Of a stretch of DNA of 64,000 nucleotides, positions 19,780 through 31,111 are shown in pieces. A program made the translations under genes and the position numbers. Numbering within the stretch: the stretch's first letter is position 1; every line of letters begins with the position of its first letter. The stretch is from Alloascoidea africana (Eukaryota > Ascomycota > Alloascoideomycetes > Alloascoideales > Alloascoideaceae): positions 1-64,000 of the forward strand of contig JAKTTT010000070.1 of assembly GCA_030581615.1 (NCBI GenBank), in the 5' to 3' direction. A model generated the notes under the pieces. It was not told where the DNA came from, searched no databases, and saw nothing but the letters and a program-made list of their open reading frames with translations.

Positions 19780-22536
19780 TTAGCTTTGAAATCTCTTTTC
19801 AGAATTAGCAAGGAAATTAAAATCACTTTGGTCATTAGGAAACAGCGGAGGAGCATTAGAGGGTATAGGCTCATTCAGTAAATCAGCTACAAGATCCATA
19901 CCAGATGGTGAAAAAAATTTGTAAAGCTCCTGGTCGTCTATCAAAAACGTTGGATCATTGGAATATATCGTCGGATCCAAATTGGGTTGCAACTGCTGAC
20001 CACTGATCGGGTCCTGTAGAGCCATTTGTGGTGGCATAGGATTGAACATTTGAATAGGATTGTACTGCTGCTGTTGCTTCTCCCTAGAAGATTGCGGTAA
20101 TTGGGAAGTGGCCTGTGGTTGTTGCTGTTGATGATCATACAATTGAGAGCTTCCCGCGGCCCACATTGGGGCATTACCCATCACATCGTAGTAATTGCCA
20201 GTTCTACCCGTTGAAATGGGTAATTGTTGCTGATAAGTCTGTTGCTGTTGGGGCTGTTGGGGATAGTTCATGCTCATATACATATCCTTGTCGACTAAAC
20301 ACTTTGGATCGTTATTTTGTAGTGACGAAGCCTTCATGCGCTCCTTCTCAATACCTTTTTCAATAATTCCAATTAGTACCCATAAGATGTGCGTCATCCG
20401 CCATGATTGAGAAAAGCGATCAGCGAGTCTTCTTGACACCATATAAAACTGTTTCACATAGTACATCAACGGATGCTCAATTGGCTTCGCTTCAGTAGAG
20501 CTATCACCAAATGGAATATGCTCAAAGAAATTGGACCGCTGGTACAAGAAATCTAGGTTTGGGACTGTGGCCTTGTACTTTTCCGAGTGGCTTCTAATCA
20601 AGATCGAAATGACCAATTGTAACGATCTTTGAGAAGTCCGTAGCACAACTGGTGCGATTAAAGACATTGACTCATTGCCGAAATAGCTCTCGCCCTTGCT
20701 GATAAACTCAATAGAGCAATTGAAGATTACCAGAGCGGCACAAACAGCATGCTTTAGGTACTTGTGGGTCAGCTCAATCTCCGAAGGGTCACAGTTAAGG
20801 TACAAGATGTAGTAGATTATGTAGATGTGACCGGTGATAAACAGCTTCATCTGTATAAAGCGTAATCTTTGAGAACGGAGTATCGCATCTTCGGGACGGG
20901 TATACACCATAACTTCCGAGAATCTGGGGGCCTTCTGAACGGCAAAATCCAAAACCTTCTGTGCATGTTTCTCTAATGTAGATCGCTTAGGCAGATCCTT
21001 CAGATTCATTAACAGTTCTGATCCTTCTCTGATCAGTAACGATACGTTATAATGCAGTTTGAAATATTCAACCTCGCTCACGTAGAACGGGTCATTTTCG
21101 ACTCCGGGGAACAGACAAGGAGGCTTTGTGTCATAAAATATGCTGTTAACAACAAGGGGTCTGCCGAGATTAGAAGATTGGAAAGCATCGCCCAGTAAAA
21201 TCATATGCCACAAAGACCGCCAAACAAATTTAAACCTCTCGTTCTTAATCTGAGGGAACATATCCGGATCACGATGACAACCTAGTGTGATTGCCATTTG
21301 TGAAATACAGCCAAGAAGAATAGTGCTATCCTCAACGTCTACACCATCTCCATCTTCCGGCGCCAATAAATGATATAACCGTAAATATATCAAATATTGA
21401 AGAGTAGGAAATGTGCCCTTACGCAGAACACGAGTATTTGACAGTGACTCCTTCGACAGGTCCACAAACTCTGGTCCAACTTCAATATTCATTTCGACTA
21501 GCGGTCTCAAGTACATATAGTGCGGTTGTCTCAATACTTTCTCAACGTCATACCCGTGGTACGGAAGTGTGATATAGGACAATCGAAGCATTATTAAAAA
21601 TGTAGAAAGAGTCACATATGAAGTCATTTTCCCTCTCATGTCAAACCTGTACCTGTCATCTGTGACGGTTGCTATCTGAGCGAAATCGCCCATAAAGGCT
21701 TCCTTATCGACAATACTCCATAAAGTGTGTATGTAACCCCAAAAGTTGTCCATCAGAATGTCACATATTGTTTTGTCAGGAATAAGCGACTCAACTCTCC
21801 GGATCAAATTTGTGGAATCTCCTAGAGTGAACAGGTCAGCGAATCCCTTAATTGCATATCCGGAAATGCTTTTGCTGCTAGTCATGCTCTTGGAAGAAAT
21901 GTTGCTAACAGTTGAAGACTTTGCGTCTGCCAGAGCCTGGTAGATCTGCGTCAGCACTGGATCGTTAAGGATAAAGGAAAGCCGACTTGTTGCCCCAAAA
22001 TGGGTTGTGAAATCTTTCCTCGCGTTGAGAGTTTGGAATTTAGTTGTGAGGTCGATTATAGGGTCATTTGGGTCATTTTCGGGCACTGGCTCTTTGTCAT
22101 TCAGGACTTGGGTGAGGGCTTGGAAGGAAGATCCCCCAATGGAATCATGAGGACTATTAGTCAAAAAAGAACTGCCTGATGGAGATGCATCACTACCAAC
22201 ATCGGCCAGGTCGCTTGCTAATTCGGATTCAAGTTGTAGTACACGATCCCTAAGCTTGGTATTTTCGCTTCTCAACTGCTCTTCAGAGGATGGACCAGAT
22301 GCCCAAGTCGGTTCGTCATATTTGCACAAGTGCTCGACCCCAAGGCGGACACAATTGGAGCATGTTGGCTTTCCCTTATCGCACTAGATACAAAACTTGT
22401 ATCAGTTGGGCAAATACTAAGAACTTGAAGGTCATTGCCAAGCGCCATAAAGCACACATACCTTGACTTTTCTCTTTCGGCATATATGACAAGATACCGG
22501 AGTTCTATTGCGGCCTTTCGGTTTGGAATTCAGCAT
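19780..22536 (-). CDS. Hap1-type Zn2Cys6 transcription factor A
   Basis: Fungal zinc-cluster activator or repressor of 892 aa. Exon 1 is 22536-22462 (25 codons) and exon 2 is 22383-19780, with a 78-nt GTATGT intron between. The joined cluster starts CHICRKRKVKCDKGKPTC and has spacing C-X2-C-X6-C-X6-C-X2-C-X8-C, as in Hap1. A coiled coil follows directly (LRSENTKLRDRVLQLESEL), which predicts dimers on CGG repeats. Later come THFGATSRLSFILNDPVL, then DGDGVDVEDSTILLG, LGCHRDPD and GRPLVVNSIFYDTKPP of the fungal middle-homology domain. The C-terminus (about residues 735-840) is Gln-rich, a likely activation domain. It is one of five paralogues in this segment. Identity to Hap1 itself is not proven: there is no series of CP haem motifs. 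Confidence 0.9.
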
Positions 22537-22591
22537 GCCTCTCAGTTTCACATACAAAAAGTAAAAAAGACCCCAGTCCCAATTGCTTCGG

Positions 22592-22601
22592 TATATATAT
22601 A
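22592..22601 (-). promoter_or_regulatory. TATA box of regulator A
   Basis: Ten-base alternating TA run about 56-65 bp upstream of the ATG at 22536. Confidence 0.5.
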
Positions 22602-22769
22602 GAGAGCCAACTTCCTGGTGGGCAATAACAATCAGGTGGAGAAGGGAGTGCTTGGAGAGAGGTGTGCAAGCACGGATCGTTTCCAGTATTATACTTCAGA
22701 TGAGGTAAGGATGCCGGGTAACCCTCCCCAAGAGCCCGCTGGCTGTGGCAAAAGCGCCCGGTGGCGCGC

Positions 22770-22781
22770 CGGAGATAGCGG
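22770..22781 (+). promoter_or_regulatory. exact Hap1-pattern site CGGnnnTAnCGG
   Basis: CGGAGATAGCGG fits the established Hap1 operator, a direct CGG repeat with TA in the six-base spacer. It is about 234 bp upstream of regulator A. The pattern fixes 8 positions, so about one chance match is expected in a window this size. The case rests on its position in front of a Hap1-type gene. Confidence 0.4.
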
Positions 22782-23187
22782 AGCTTCTTACGTTGACTCA
22801 TATTGATTGGCGCCCCGGGGCATTCCCGAATCCGGTCGTGCCGCAATGTACGCGCGCAGCCGAATATTTCAGCACTGAGGGCTCTGGAACAATGGGCGCC
22901 ACGATGGAGTTGCAACCTTATGCCGCTGGAGGAAAAAGCACGGACCGGCTGGTCTACGATCAATTGGCCGCCTTGTGTGGATGAATGATGCCTTGGTGGC
23001 CAATTCCCAGCCTACTGTTTATGCTGCTAGAGTACAGAATAATGGGAATGGAAAGTTCTCATTGCCACCAAATAATTGTTAGCTCTTGGCTTAAGCGCCG
23101 TATCCCAGAAAGCTATATGCTTCAGCGTTTTTGGCCATCGAAATTAAAATACGATTCGGGATTGTTGAACAAATCCCTGATTGTTTG

Positions 23188-25515
23188 TTAATCAAGACTA
23201 AAGTCTTCATCTAGATTCAAGCCAAGCGAATTGTGCTCTTTTCCCAATCCGCTTTGGTACAGAGCCTCCCAAAACGATGCGTCAGTAGGGAGCGATATTT
23301 CAGGCACATCATCACTATTAGTGAGTAGGCTGCTATAGTCACCGTCTTCTTCGCTCTTTATTGAATTGTTCAATCCCGGAGGTGATTTCAACGGCTTTTC
23401 CTGTTCCTCACCTCCTGAAATTTCTCCTTTTACAAAACTGTTATAGAATGCATTTGGTTTGAATGCCGTTTTGCCCATTCCCTTCAAACTATGCACAATA
23501 GAGAGCAGAAGCCATAGAATATGAGATAGCCTCCAGAAATAGAAATAGGTTTTGGAAAAATGCCGCACAAGGCTGTAGAGTTCTTTTAAAATGTCCAACA
23601 ATGATTTCTCAGAATGCTCAATTTCCAGCCCCAGCATATTGGAAGGCTTGTAAAGAAAGTCAAGTGGTGGCACAGAATACTTGTACTCCTCCGTTTGGCT
23701 CCGTACCATTATTGAAAACATGATCTGGATTGACCGTTGCGTACGTGCAATGATGAAGGGAACAATGATTGGCATATACTCAGGGCCAAAATACTCTGCT
23801 CCATTTTTCAATATCTTGTTTGACATTTGTAAACTTGTAAGCGACGTGCTTGCTGCGGACTTCAAATATCCATGTGCTTCGCCAACTTCGCTTCGGCTGC
23901 AGTTGAGATAAAGGGTATAGTATACAACATGCAGCTCGGTGATCAGGGCCATTCTCATTAGCAGCGCTCGAACTCGACGCTTGCATGCTAATCTATCGGA
24001 AGAAGGTGTTTTAACAAATATCTCAGAAAACAAAGGAAAGTTGGCTTGGATAAACGAAAGAATCCGCTCCCCATACTTTTCGATTGACGATCTTCTGGGT
24101 CGTTCTTTCACCGAAACAAGCAAATTAGCGCCTTCTCTAAACAGAGCAGACATTTGACATCCCAATCCAAAATGTTCAACGTCTGACTTGATATCAGGGT
24201 CATTTTCAACCCCTGGATAAGTCATCGGAGGCTTTGTGTCATACTCGACACTATTGATTATCAAAGGTCGACCCATGTTCATTGCATGCACTGCATCTTC
24301 GAATAGAACGAATGACCATACCATTCTCCACGTATACTTGAATCTTTCATCTGTTACATCCTTGTAGATATCTGGATCTCGGTGGAGTCCCTGGTCGATA
24401 GCCATTTGAAATACTCCTCCTAGGTAAATTAAACTGCTGTCGGAGTCAATGCCATCGCCATCGTCCGGTGACAGCATTCGACACAACCGTAAAAGTATTG
24501 CATGTTGTAAAGTAGCAATAGAAGAAGCGTGAAACGAATGTACCAGCGAAATTACCCTTTCAGAGAGGTCTATGATCGTGCTTTCGACCACAATCCCGTT
24601 CTCTGTCAATGGCTTGTAAACCTTATACTTTGATTCTGTTTCTTCGTTGAAATCAACTTTTGGAAGCGTAAAGTATCCAATTCGAAGCATTACAAGAAGC
24701 ATCGCTAACGTTGAGTAATCCGAAGGATCTGTCACCCAGATTTTGCAGTTGCCTTGGTCATTGCTGTGTAGAATCATGCCAAGACTCTTGAGAAAAAACT
24801 GTTTGTCGATTAGCGGGAAAACATAGTTTAGATTCTCAAAAAAGTTGTGTAACAAAAGATCGCAAAATTGCTTTTGGGGTAAATGGGATTCAATAGTAGA
24901 CAACAGCTCACCAGCACTAGAGGCTGCACTGTCTATATAGCCTAGAGTAAAAGCACTCTTAACCGGACCTTCAAAATCAACGCCTTGCTCGTTTTCAATG
25001 GTTCTCCTTGCTTTCAGCAGAGCTTCCAAGATCCCCATATGAATAGGATCGCTTAAAATTATCGAAAGTCGACTGCCAAACCCATAGTGAGACGTGTATT
25101 CTCTTTCAATGTTGAGAGAATCCAGTTGTTCTGTTAATTCGACAACTGGATCTACATCATCCCTGTTGTTTGCCCTTATCGTCTGTCTGCTTTTCAACTT
25201 CTTTTCTAGAACACGTAGCTGTTTTCTCAGTTTACGATTATCCCTTCTCAACTCATCTTGTATTTGAGAAGAACGAGGTGAAGATTCTTCTCCGTACCGA
25301 CACGAAGCCTTCACGCCCATGTGAACGCATGCAGAGCAAAATGGTTTCTTCCGATCACACTACATATTACTGGGAGATTAGCTACTGAAAAAAAAACAAC
25401 ACTTTTTTTTATTTTTGTTAAAACTAATAGTACAGGGCACGCTTACCTTAACTTTTCTCCTTCGGCAGATAGCGCATGGGATAGAATCATTCTTTATTGT
25501 CGTTTCAGAGGCCAT
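23188..25515 (-). CDS. Hap1-type Zn2Cys6 transcription factor B
   Basis: Second paralogue, 746 aa and the shortest of the five. Exons are 25515-25447 (23 codons) and 25359-23188, split by an 87-nt GTAAGC intron at the same codon as in the others, just before the third cysteine. The cluster starts CAICRRRKVKCDRKKPFC. The dimerisation coil is LRRDNRKLRKQLRVLEKKLK. Family blocks are HYGFGSRLSIILSDP, DGDGIDSDSSLIYLG, QGLHRDPD and GRPLIINSVEYDTKPP. The C-terminus is acidic with SLPTDASFWEALYQSGLG, a motif shared with paralogue C. Only 156 bp separate its ATG from the stop of C, so its promoter is very short and has no clear CGG pair. Target genes are unknown. Confidence 0.9.
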
Positions 25516-25671
25516 TGTCTAAGAAACCAGTGGACAAGAGTTGCAGCAGGTGGACATGGGGTAGAAAGGAGAAAAGAGCGAGAGGAGGCAGAGTAATAAA
25601 TAAGCGATAGAAATGCGATTACTCCGAAACAGCTGACCAACACTGGAAACTCGGACTGGGCATTCATTTAG

Positions 25672-28266
25672 TTAGCGCCCACCAATATTATTGTCCATGC
25701 CATTCCAAGGTGGCGTTGAAGAACTGGGCTGTCCAAAAGATTGAGCCAGGACGACTGGATTGGTGAACAGCTCTGTCAGAAGCTGTCGATCGGAAGGCAT
25801 CTCGACCATGCTAAGACTGGGGGGTTCATCTCCTATTGGCACATCGTTCAACTGGTATAGTTCCTCCCAAAACATTGGGTCGGTGGGGAGAGAAGAAACA
25901 GCTGGGAGTTGTTCAATCCAGTTGTATTGGTCATTATTAGGCATGTTTGGGGCTGGTCCCGGGAAAGGCAGGCCATTAGAGCTCTTGTGAGCGCTCTCTG
26001 GGTGAACGCCACCAGACGATTTGTAAGCATCAAACATCGGATCCCTTGGCAATGTAGAAGAAGCTGTGGTGGACTCCTGGGCGGCAAGGGTATGGAACAT
26101 GATGGGGTCAAGCTCTTGAGTGAACTGCTCAACATTAATCTTCTTTTCGATCAGTGCGATCAGTATTAGTAACACATGAGAAAACCTCCATAGTCCAATG
26201 TACCTTTTCGAGAGGGATTTCGTGACGTTATAAAACTGTTTGATGTAGTCCATTAAGGGGTTATCGGTGCTGTAGGAATCGTATCCAACACAACGGAGAA
26301 GGCAAGCTGGTTGTTGATAAAGAAAGTCAAGGGATGGTACAGTTTCTCGATATGCTTCATTCTGGCTTCTAATGAGAATCGAGACAATCAGTTGTAAAGC
26401 TCTCTGCATACTTCGCAAACTAATAGGACATAAAAACACCAAAGTTTCATAACCTAGGAATTCCTGACATTTTTCAATACAGCTAAGGCCCACATGGAAA
26501 ACCACCAAGGCTGCCGCAATCGCATGTTTGATATAGTTAAGTGACATTTCCAACTCATTCTTACTACAATTCAAATAGAGTACGTAGTAGCAGATTAACA
26601 GTTGGGTAGTGAGAACAAGACGGTAAATCAATAGCTGGACCCTCCTTCCCCTAAGTGCATATTCTTCAGGATTTGTAGAAACAAGTAGGACTTCTGAAAG
26701 GGGGAGTTTGTCGTAGGAGTGAAGAAACAATAAAAGATTGGAAGCGTGCTTTTCCAAATCCGATCTTCTTGGATAATCTGTCATTGTCATTAATTCAACT
26801 CCATCGCGAATGTAATGCGATATTTCGTGAAGCAGTTGGAAACCATCCGGTTGAAAAGTACCCCACATGGGATCACCAAATTCGCCAGAAGGAATGACAG
26901 TCGGCGGCTTTGTGTCATAATAGATTTTATTCAGTATTAATGGACGTCCTGTATTGCTTGCCTGTAAGCAGTCCATTGTGCACAGAATTGTCCAGCATCG
27001 CCTCCAGGTATTTTTGAAGTGAACGTCTTTAAAAGCTTTGACATCAGAATACCGGTCAGGGTCTCTATTCAGTCCCAAAGTCAATGCCATGTGGCATACT
27101 TTGCCCAGTAACAGATGTTCATCCACATCGTGCTCCATCCCACTTTGCTGATCATTGACGAGAAAGATGAGAGTACACATTTTTAAACAAATCAAGTATT
27201 GAAGAGTAAGCATGTTGACTTGTTCAGAAAGAGGTACACACGAGAGAGCATCTTCCGAGTAGTGTCTAAAAGTGGTCCCCACCACTATGTTATTCTCCAA
27301 CAGCGGTCTGTATTTGGCATATCTTGGAATAGAGCATATGAAATCCGGGTTGTCGCTGCCAATATAGGGCAGAGCTTGATAACCAAGATTCAGCAGTAGT
27401 AAGAAAATGGCCAACACGATAAAATCTTCGGAACTGACAACTTTTAATCTTGTTGAGCCGTCCAAATCCTGGAACGCTATTCTCTTAATTTTTTCTTCAA
27501 TAACGTCTCTTTCAAATACCGGCCAGAAAAGATGGAATGCCGTCCAAAAGCTATCAAGCAGTAGACTACAAAAATGCCATCTAGGGAGAGCTCTTTCCGC
27601 CGTGGCTCTCATCTCGAGCTTTTTCTGCTCCGTTATCCTCCTTCCCAATACGGTTAATGTGGAGAAAGAAAGTGGATCTTTATATCGACTTTTGCTGGGA
27701 TCTAGATTATTTGAGTGCTCGATACGTTTCCGGGCTTCTTTAAAAGCATCGGATACCATTACAAGTACTGGATCGTGTGCCATTAGCGTCAAACCGTTTG
27801 TAGCACCAAAATGCACAGTATACTCAAATTCTCGATGGACGCTCAGGGTCTGAAATTTTGTGCTTAACTCCAACATAGGGTCCTCCTCATTTTTCGGTCG
27901 ATTCATCATTTCCTCTTTCTGTTTGCGTTTTTTCTCGAGTTTTTCTTCTAGATAATGTACTTGTGTCTGCAACTGGAGATTTTCATGCTTCAGAGATAGC
28001 TCTGTTTCAGTATCGTTTGGATCTTCATATTTGCACATATGGGTAAACCCCAGGCGAGCACAATTCCGGCATGTTGGCTTCTCTAGGCCGCACTAAAAAC
28101 ATGAAATGGCATTAGGGAGGGGAGGGCAAAAGAAAAAAGAAGATGAGAGAATGCAATAGGTCTCATGGAAGCACAATTGACATGTCTGACTACTTACTTT
28201 TACCCTTCGTCGGCGACAGATACCACAAGCTTTGGATTTGCGGTATTTGCCTCTGGGCAGACCCAT
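25672..28266 (-). CDS. Hap1-type Zn2Cys6 transcription factor C
   Basis: Third paralogue, 829 aa, from exons 28266-28198 (23 codons) and 28092-25672, with a 105-nt GTAAGT intron at the shared position. The zinc cluster starts CGICRRRRVKCGLEKPTC, where Gly replaces the usual Asp after the third cysteine. The coiled coil is LKHENLQLQTQVHYLEEKLEKK. Family blocks are HFGATNGLTLMAHDPVL, LGLNRDPD and GRPLILNKIYYDTKPP. The DGDG motif of the others is replaced by SGMEHDVDEH. The C-terminus has SLPTDPMFWEELYQLND. It lies just downstream of YHB1 on the same strand, 287 bp away, and that gap has two Hap1-like half-matching sites. A single CP dipeptide aligns with non-CP residues in A, so it is not a haem-regulatory motif. 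Confidence 0.9.
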
Positions 28267-28448
28267 GGTGTAGATGTATAATGGTCAGTCAGTAGCGGTA
28301 GACAGTCTGAGAATCGAGTGAGAGTGTTTGCCAAAGACTATAAAGTTAGGTTGCTGGAAGAAGAGCAGGGCAAACCTCATCTAATTTAACATCAGCCCGG
28401 GATGGAACACGCGTAGAAGAAGCTTTGTGCACGTAAAAGCCGACTGGG

Positions 28449-28479
28449 CCGGTATAACCCTGCACTGCCGGTACTAACC
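28449..28479 (-). promoter_or_regulatory. two near-Hap1 sites upstream of regulator C
   Basis: CCGGTATAACCC at 28449-28460 differs at one fixed position from the reverse-complement pattern CCGnTAnnnCCG. CCGGTACTAACC at 28468-28479 differs at two. They lie about 180-215 bp before the ATG of regulator C, just past the YHB1 3' end. Confidence 0.25.
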
Positions 28480-28553
28480 AGTAATGGAAACCTCAAAGTA
28501 CTTGTAATTATCACATTCATCACGGTTTTTATTTCATTAGGTTTCTATATAGA

Positions 28554-29750
28554 CTAAAGCAATTTGGGAATGGCGGGTCCAAAGGACTCCAACTTGATAA
28601 CGCTGGGATCAACGCCCAGTTCGACAAGATTTGATTTCATAATTTCCATAAATGGAGCGGGACCAAGGAGGTAAACATCGGATTCTTTAAGTCCCTTGAC
28701 TTTTTCCAGGTCGGCCTTTTCAATGAATCCCTCTTTAAAGGCCCCAAATCGGCTGTCCTTAACATCATCAGAGTAAAACAAATCAAAGCTGAAGTTGGGA
28801 TTTACTTGAGCTTTCGAGGCTAGCCATTCTTGGAATGGATGTGAAGCGGGAGATCTATAGGCACCCAGGAATTTGACTGATTTGTTTTGTGCAAGCGCTG
28901 CTTCTGTGATTGGGATTAGCGGAGTGATTCCAATTCCTCCACATAGAACGAGGACGTTGGATCTGGGGGACTCGGCGTTGTATGTGAAAAGGCCGGCTGG
29001 AGGGAGAACGTCAATTACGTCGCCCTCAGAGAGGTCTTGGTGAATGAAAGAAGACATTTTGCCATCGGGAATTAGCCTGACCGAGATTCTGTAATGGTCG
29101 TCACTAAATGGCTCGGAGAGCGAGTATTCTCGTCTTTCCTCTTTACCCTTTGTGAAGACCTTCAATGTGACGTATTGGCCTGGCTGGGGCTTTAGCATTG
29201 GCTTGCCATCACCGGGCTTCAAGTATAGGGATTTAACATCTGAACATTCATCCACAATTTTGCTGGCAGTAAACTTTCTGAATCCGTCCCAGCCTCCAGT
29301 TTCGCTGGCAATTTTCTTGTACAAATCGGCTTCTGCCTTGATTAAAAGGTCGGCCAACTGTCCGTAAGCGGCGCCCCATGCTTCCAGGAATTCCTCAGTG
29401 GCAGCTTCGCCTAGAAGCTCTTTCAAAGTGTGCAGAATGCATTTGCCAACAATGGGGTACTGTTCGGGAAGAACTTTGAGTCCGACATGCTTAACCACAA
29501 TCTGGTTCACGAAAGCTGTCAAAGGTGTCAAGTCCTCGATGTTTTCGGCGTATTTCAGTAAAGAGTAAGCCAGTATACGGGGCTGGGCCATTGTCTTTTG
29601 ATGATGAGGGTTGAACAGCGGAACAACCTCGGGATAATTCTTGAACATGTACTGGTACATGGTCTTGGTGACCAACTCGCCGCTCTCTTTGAGAACGGGG
29701 ACGGAGGACTTGATTATCGCGATCTGTGCGGGTGTAAGAGGACCGGCCAT
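28554..29750 (-). CDS. YHB1: flavohaemoglobin, nitric oxide dioxygenase
   Basis: Converts NO and O2 to nitrate with NAD(P)H and protects from nitrosative stress. It is unspliced and 398 aa (yeast 399). The globin domain has the B10 Tyr in MYQYMF (Tyr32) and the proximal His in VVKHVG (His88). The FAD domain has RREYSLSEP, and the NAD(P) domain has CGGIGITPLIP and YLLGPAPFM, ending LESFGP. All key residues are present. A TATA box lies about 100 bp upstream and a CGG direct-repeat array about 460-485 bp upstream. The gene sits inside an array of Hap1-type regulators, between C and PSE1, which suggests but does not prove local regulation. Confidence 0.98.
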   Translation of the reverse strand: MAGPLTPAQIAIIKSSVPVLKESGELVTKTMYQYMFKNYPEVVPLFNPHHQKTMAQPRILAYSLLKYAENIEDLTPLTAFVNQIVVKHVGLKVLPEQYPIVGKCILHTLKELLGEAATEEFLEAWGAAYGQLADLLIKAEADLYKKIASETGGWDGFRKFTASKIVDECSDVKSLYLKPGDGKPMLKPQPGQYVTLKVFTKGKEERREYSLSEPFSDDHYRISVRLIPDGKMSSFIHQDLSEGDVIDVLPPAGLFTYNAESPRSNVLVLCGGIGITPLIPITEAALAQNKSVKFLGAYRSPASHPFQEWLASKAQVNPNFSFDLFYSDDVKDSRFGAFKEGFIEKADLEKVKGLKESDVYLLGPAPFMEIMKSNLVELGVDPSVIKLESFGPAIPKLL

Positions 29751-29846
29751 TTTTTTTTGTTTGGCTGTTTTGTACGAATTTAGGGGAGTGTATCAACTGT
29801 GAAGATTCTTGGTTTCTGATGAAAGGAGACGGACCTGGACATGGCC

Positions 29847-29853
29847 TTTTATA
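29847..29853 (-). promoter_or_regulatory. TATA box of YHB1
   Basis: TATAAAA on the minus strand, about 97-103 bp upstream of the ATG at 29750, a normal yeast spacing. Confidence 0.6.
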
Positions 29854-30207
29854 CAGAGCGCCATATCTGTTAAACTGCTCAGTCAAGTCGTTAGAGCCTC
29901 AGTCCTGGTGCCAACAGACCTTGTGCATTTACAACTGTGCATATTTAGAGTGCGATGAGATTCGGGCATCGATCGATAATGGATTTGGATGTGGATTTAA
30001 ATCATGGATCAGGAGATATATTAGCTCTCCCCGAACTGTAAAAACAATAGGTCTCCGAGACGCTCGGGATGATCCATCTGCATCGCTGGTCTCGCTTCGC
30101 CACGGCTGAACGCCTCCTCTGCTGGTTACACCAGGCCAGGAGCGGTCTTCCCGACCTGAAGACCAGGCTGGACTAGCGTGCCTGGTCCAGTCGTCCTGTG
30201 CGCTTGG

Positions 30208-30234
30208 TCCCGTATCCCGTATCCCGTATCCCCA
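30208..30234 (-). promoter_or_regulatory. CGG direct-repeat array upstream of YHB1
   Basis: On the minus strand the 7-bp unit CGGGATA repeats three times, placing three CGG triplets with 4-base spacers followed by GATA. Zinc-cluster dimers bind CGG pairs, and Hap1 uses direct pairs with a 6-base spacer containing TA, so the spacing here is shorter than the Hap1 consensus. Confidence 0.35.
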
Positions 30235-31111
30235 TTGCAGGGCTGGGCAGCCCTGCTGGGCGGCAGGGACCGTGCCCGTGCCCGTCCCGAGGCGCACCAG
30301 CCAATCAGCGTGCGCCTATTTTTCATTCGGGGCGTCTTCTGGAAACGCTGATTTTCCCAGCCAAATGGCCCCATTTTTTCGCGTCTCTGCCCACCTCCGA
30401 GAAAACGCTGGATTTTCACTCTGAGACCGGGACCTTGTGCATCCGCGATATGCACAAGGTCTGGCGCTCGTGGGCGGGTCACCCCCACAGAAACCTGGCG
30501 CTGCAAATTGTGGCCTGGTCGTCAGCAGATGCTATTCTCCACGGCATTCCATATGGCGATCTCGCGGACCCGATCTTATGGCATTTGATATCCAGCATCC
30601 GTGATTTGTCAACCAAGACTTTTGTGCCTTCACTCTCATTTCCTCTGCGAAAACAAGCGTGACAATACAAAAAGATCTTATAACTACAAACCTAGTATCT
30701 TTAACAACTTGGCAATTTCTAACTATGTATTAAGAAGCATAAAAACTTTCACAAAAAAAGGTAGGAAAAAAAAAATTAAAGATTCAGAAAAGAAAAAAAT
30801 AAAAGCAAAATACTGGTAGTAGTATGTATGTAACAGAGGATATTTCACCTATCCCAGACTCTGCTCCTTGTCACTATCACCAAAAACAGTAACACCTATT
30901 TTTGTCTTTTGTATTAGAAATCCACATTGTCTTGTCTCAGCTTTCCAACTTCAATTTCAATTTCAATTGCTCGAAAATCTACACTCAACAAAAGAGCAAG
31001 AACAAAACCATCAATCTTCCCAAATTTTTTTTTCCATGATATAACTTGGATATTTCCAAATGCATTTCTACCTATTAGTGCATCCCTTGTCGATTTGCAT
31101 CACTCTCATCT

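Larger units (their letters stand above)
22537..23187. other. regulator A promoter, GC-rich with many CGG triplets
   Basis: A 651 bp gap, unusually GC-rich at about 22700-22990. It contains a Hap1-pattern site (listed separately), a TATA run, and a TGACTCA element at 22794-22800 that matches Gcn4/AP-1-type sites. Open frames here have no conserved content. Confidence 0.5.
29751..31111. other. YHB1 promoter, GC-rich block, and PSE1 3' region
   Basis: A 1.36 kb gap. About 30050-30550 is strongly GC-rich against an A/T-rich surround and holds three CCCGTAT repeats. Open frames here (up to 154 codons) look like by-products of base composition. From 30660 to 31110 it is A/T-rich with A runs, the likely PSE1 3' region. 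No RNA gene is recognised. Confidence 0.45.

Noticed and set aside
22745-22984. Open frames of about 60-80 codons upstream of regulator A
   Set aside because: Their amino-acid content reflects GC-rich promoter DNA, and a TATA box and operator-like site lie in the same stretch.
30198-30662. A 154-codon plus-strand frame upstream of YHB1
   Set aside because: It lies in the GC-rich repeat-bearing block, has no family resemblance, and the opposite strand is equally open.
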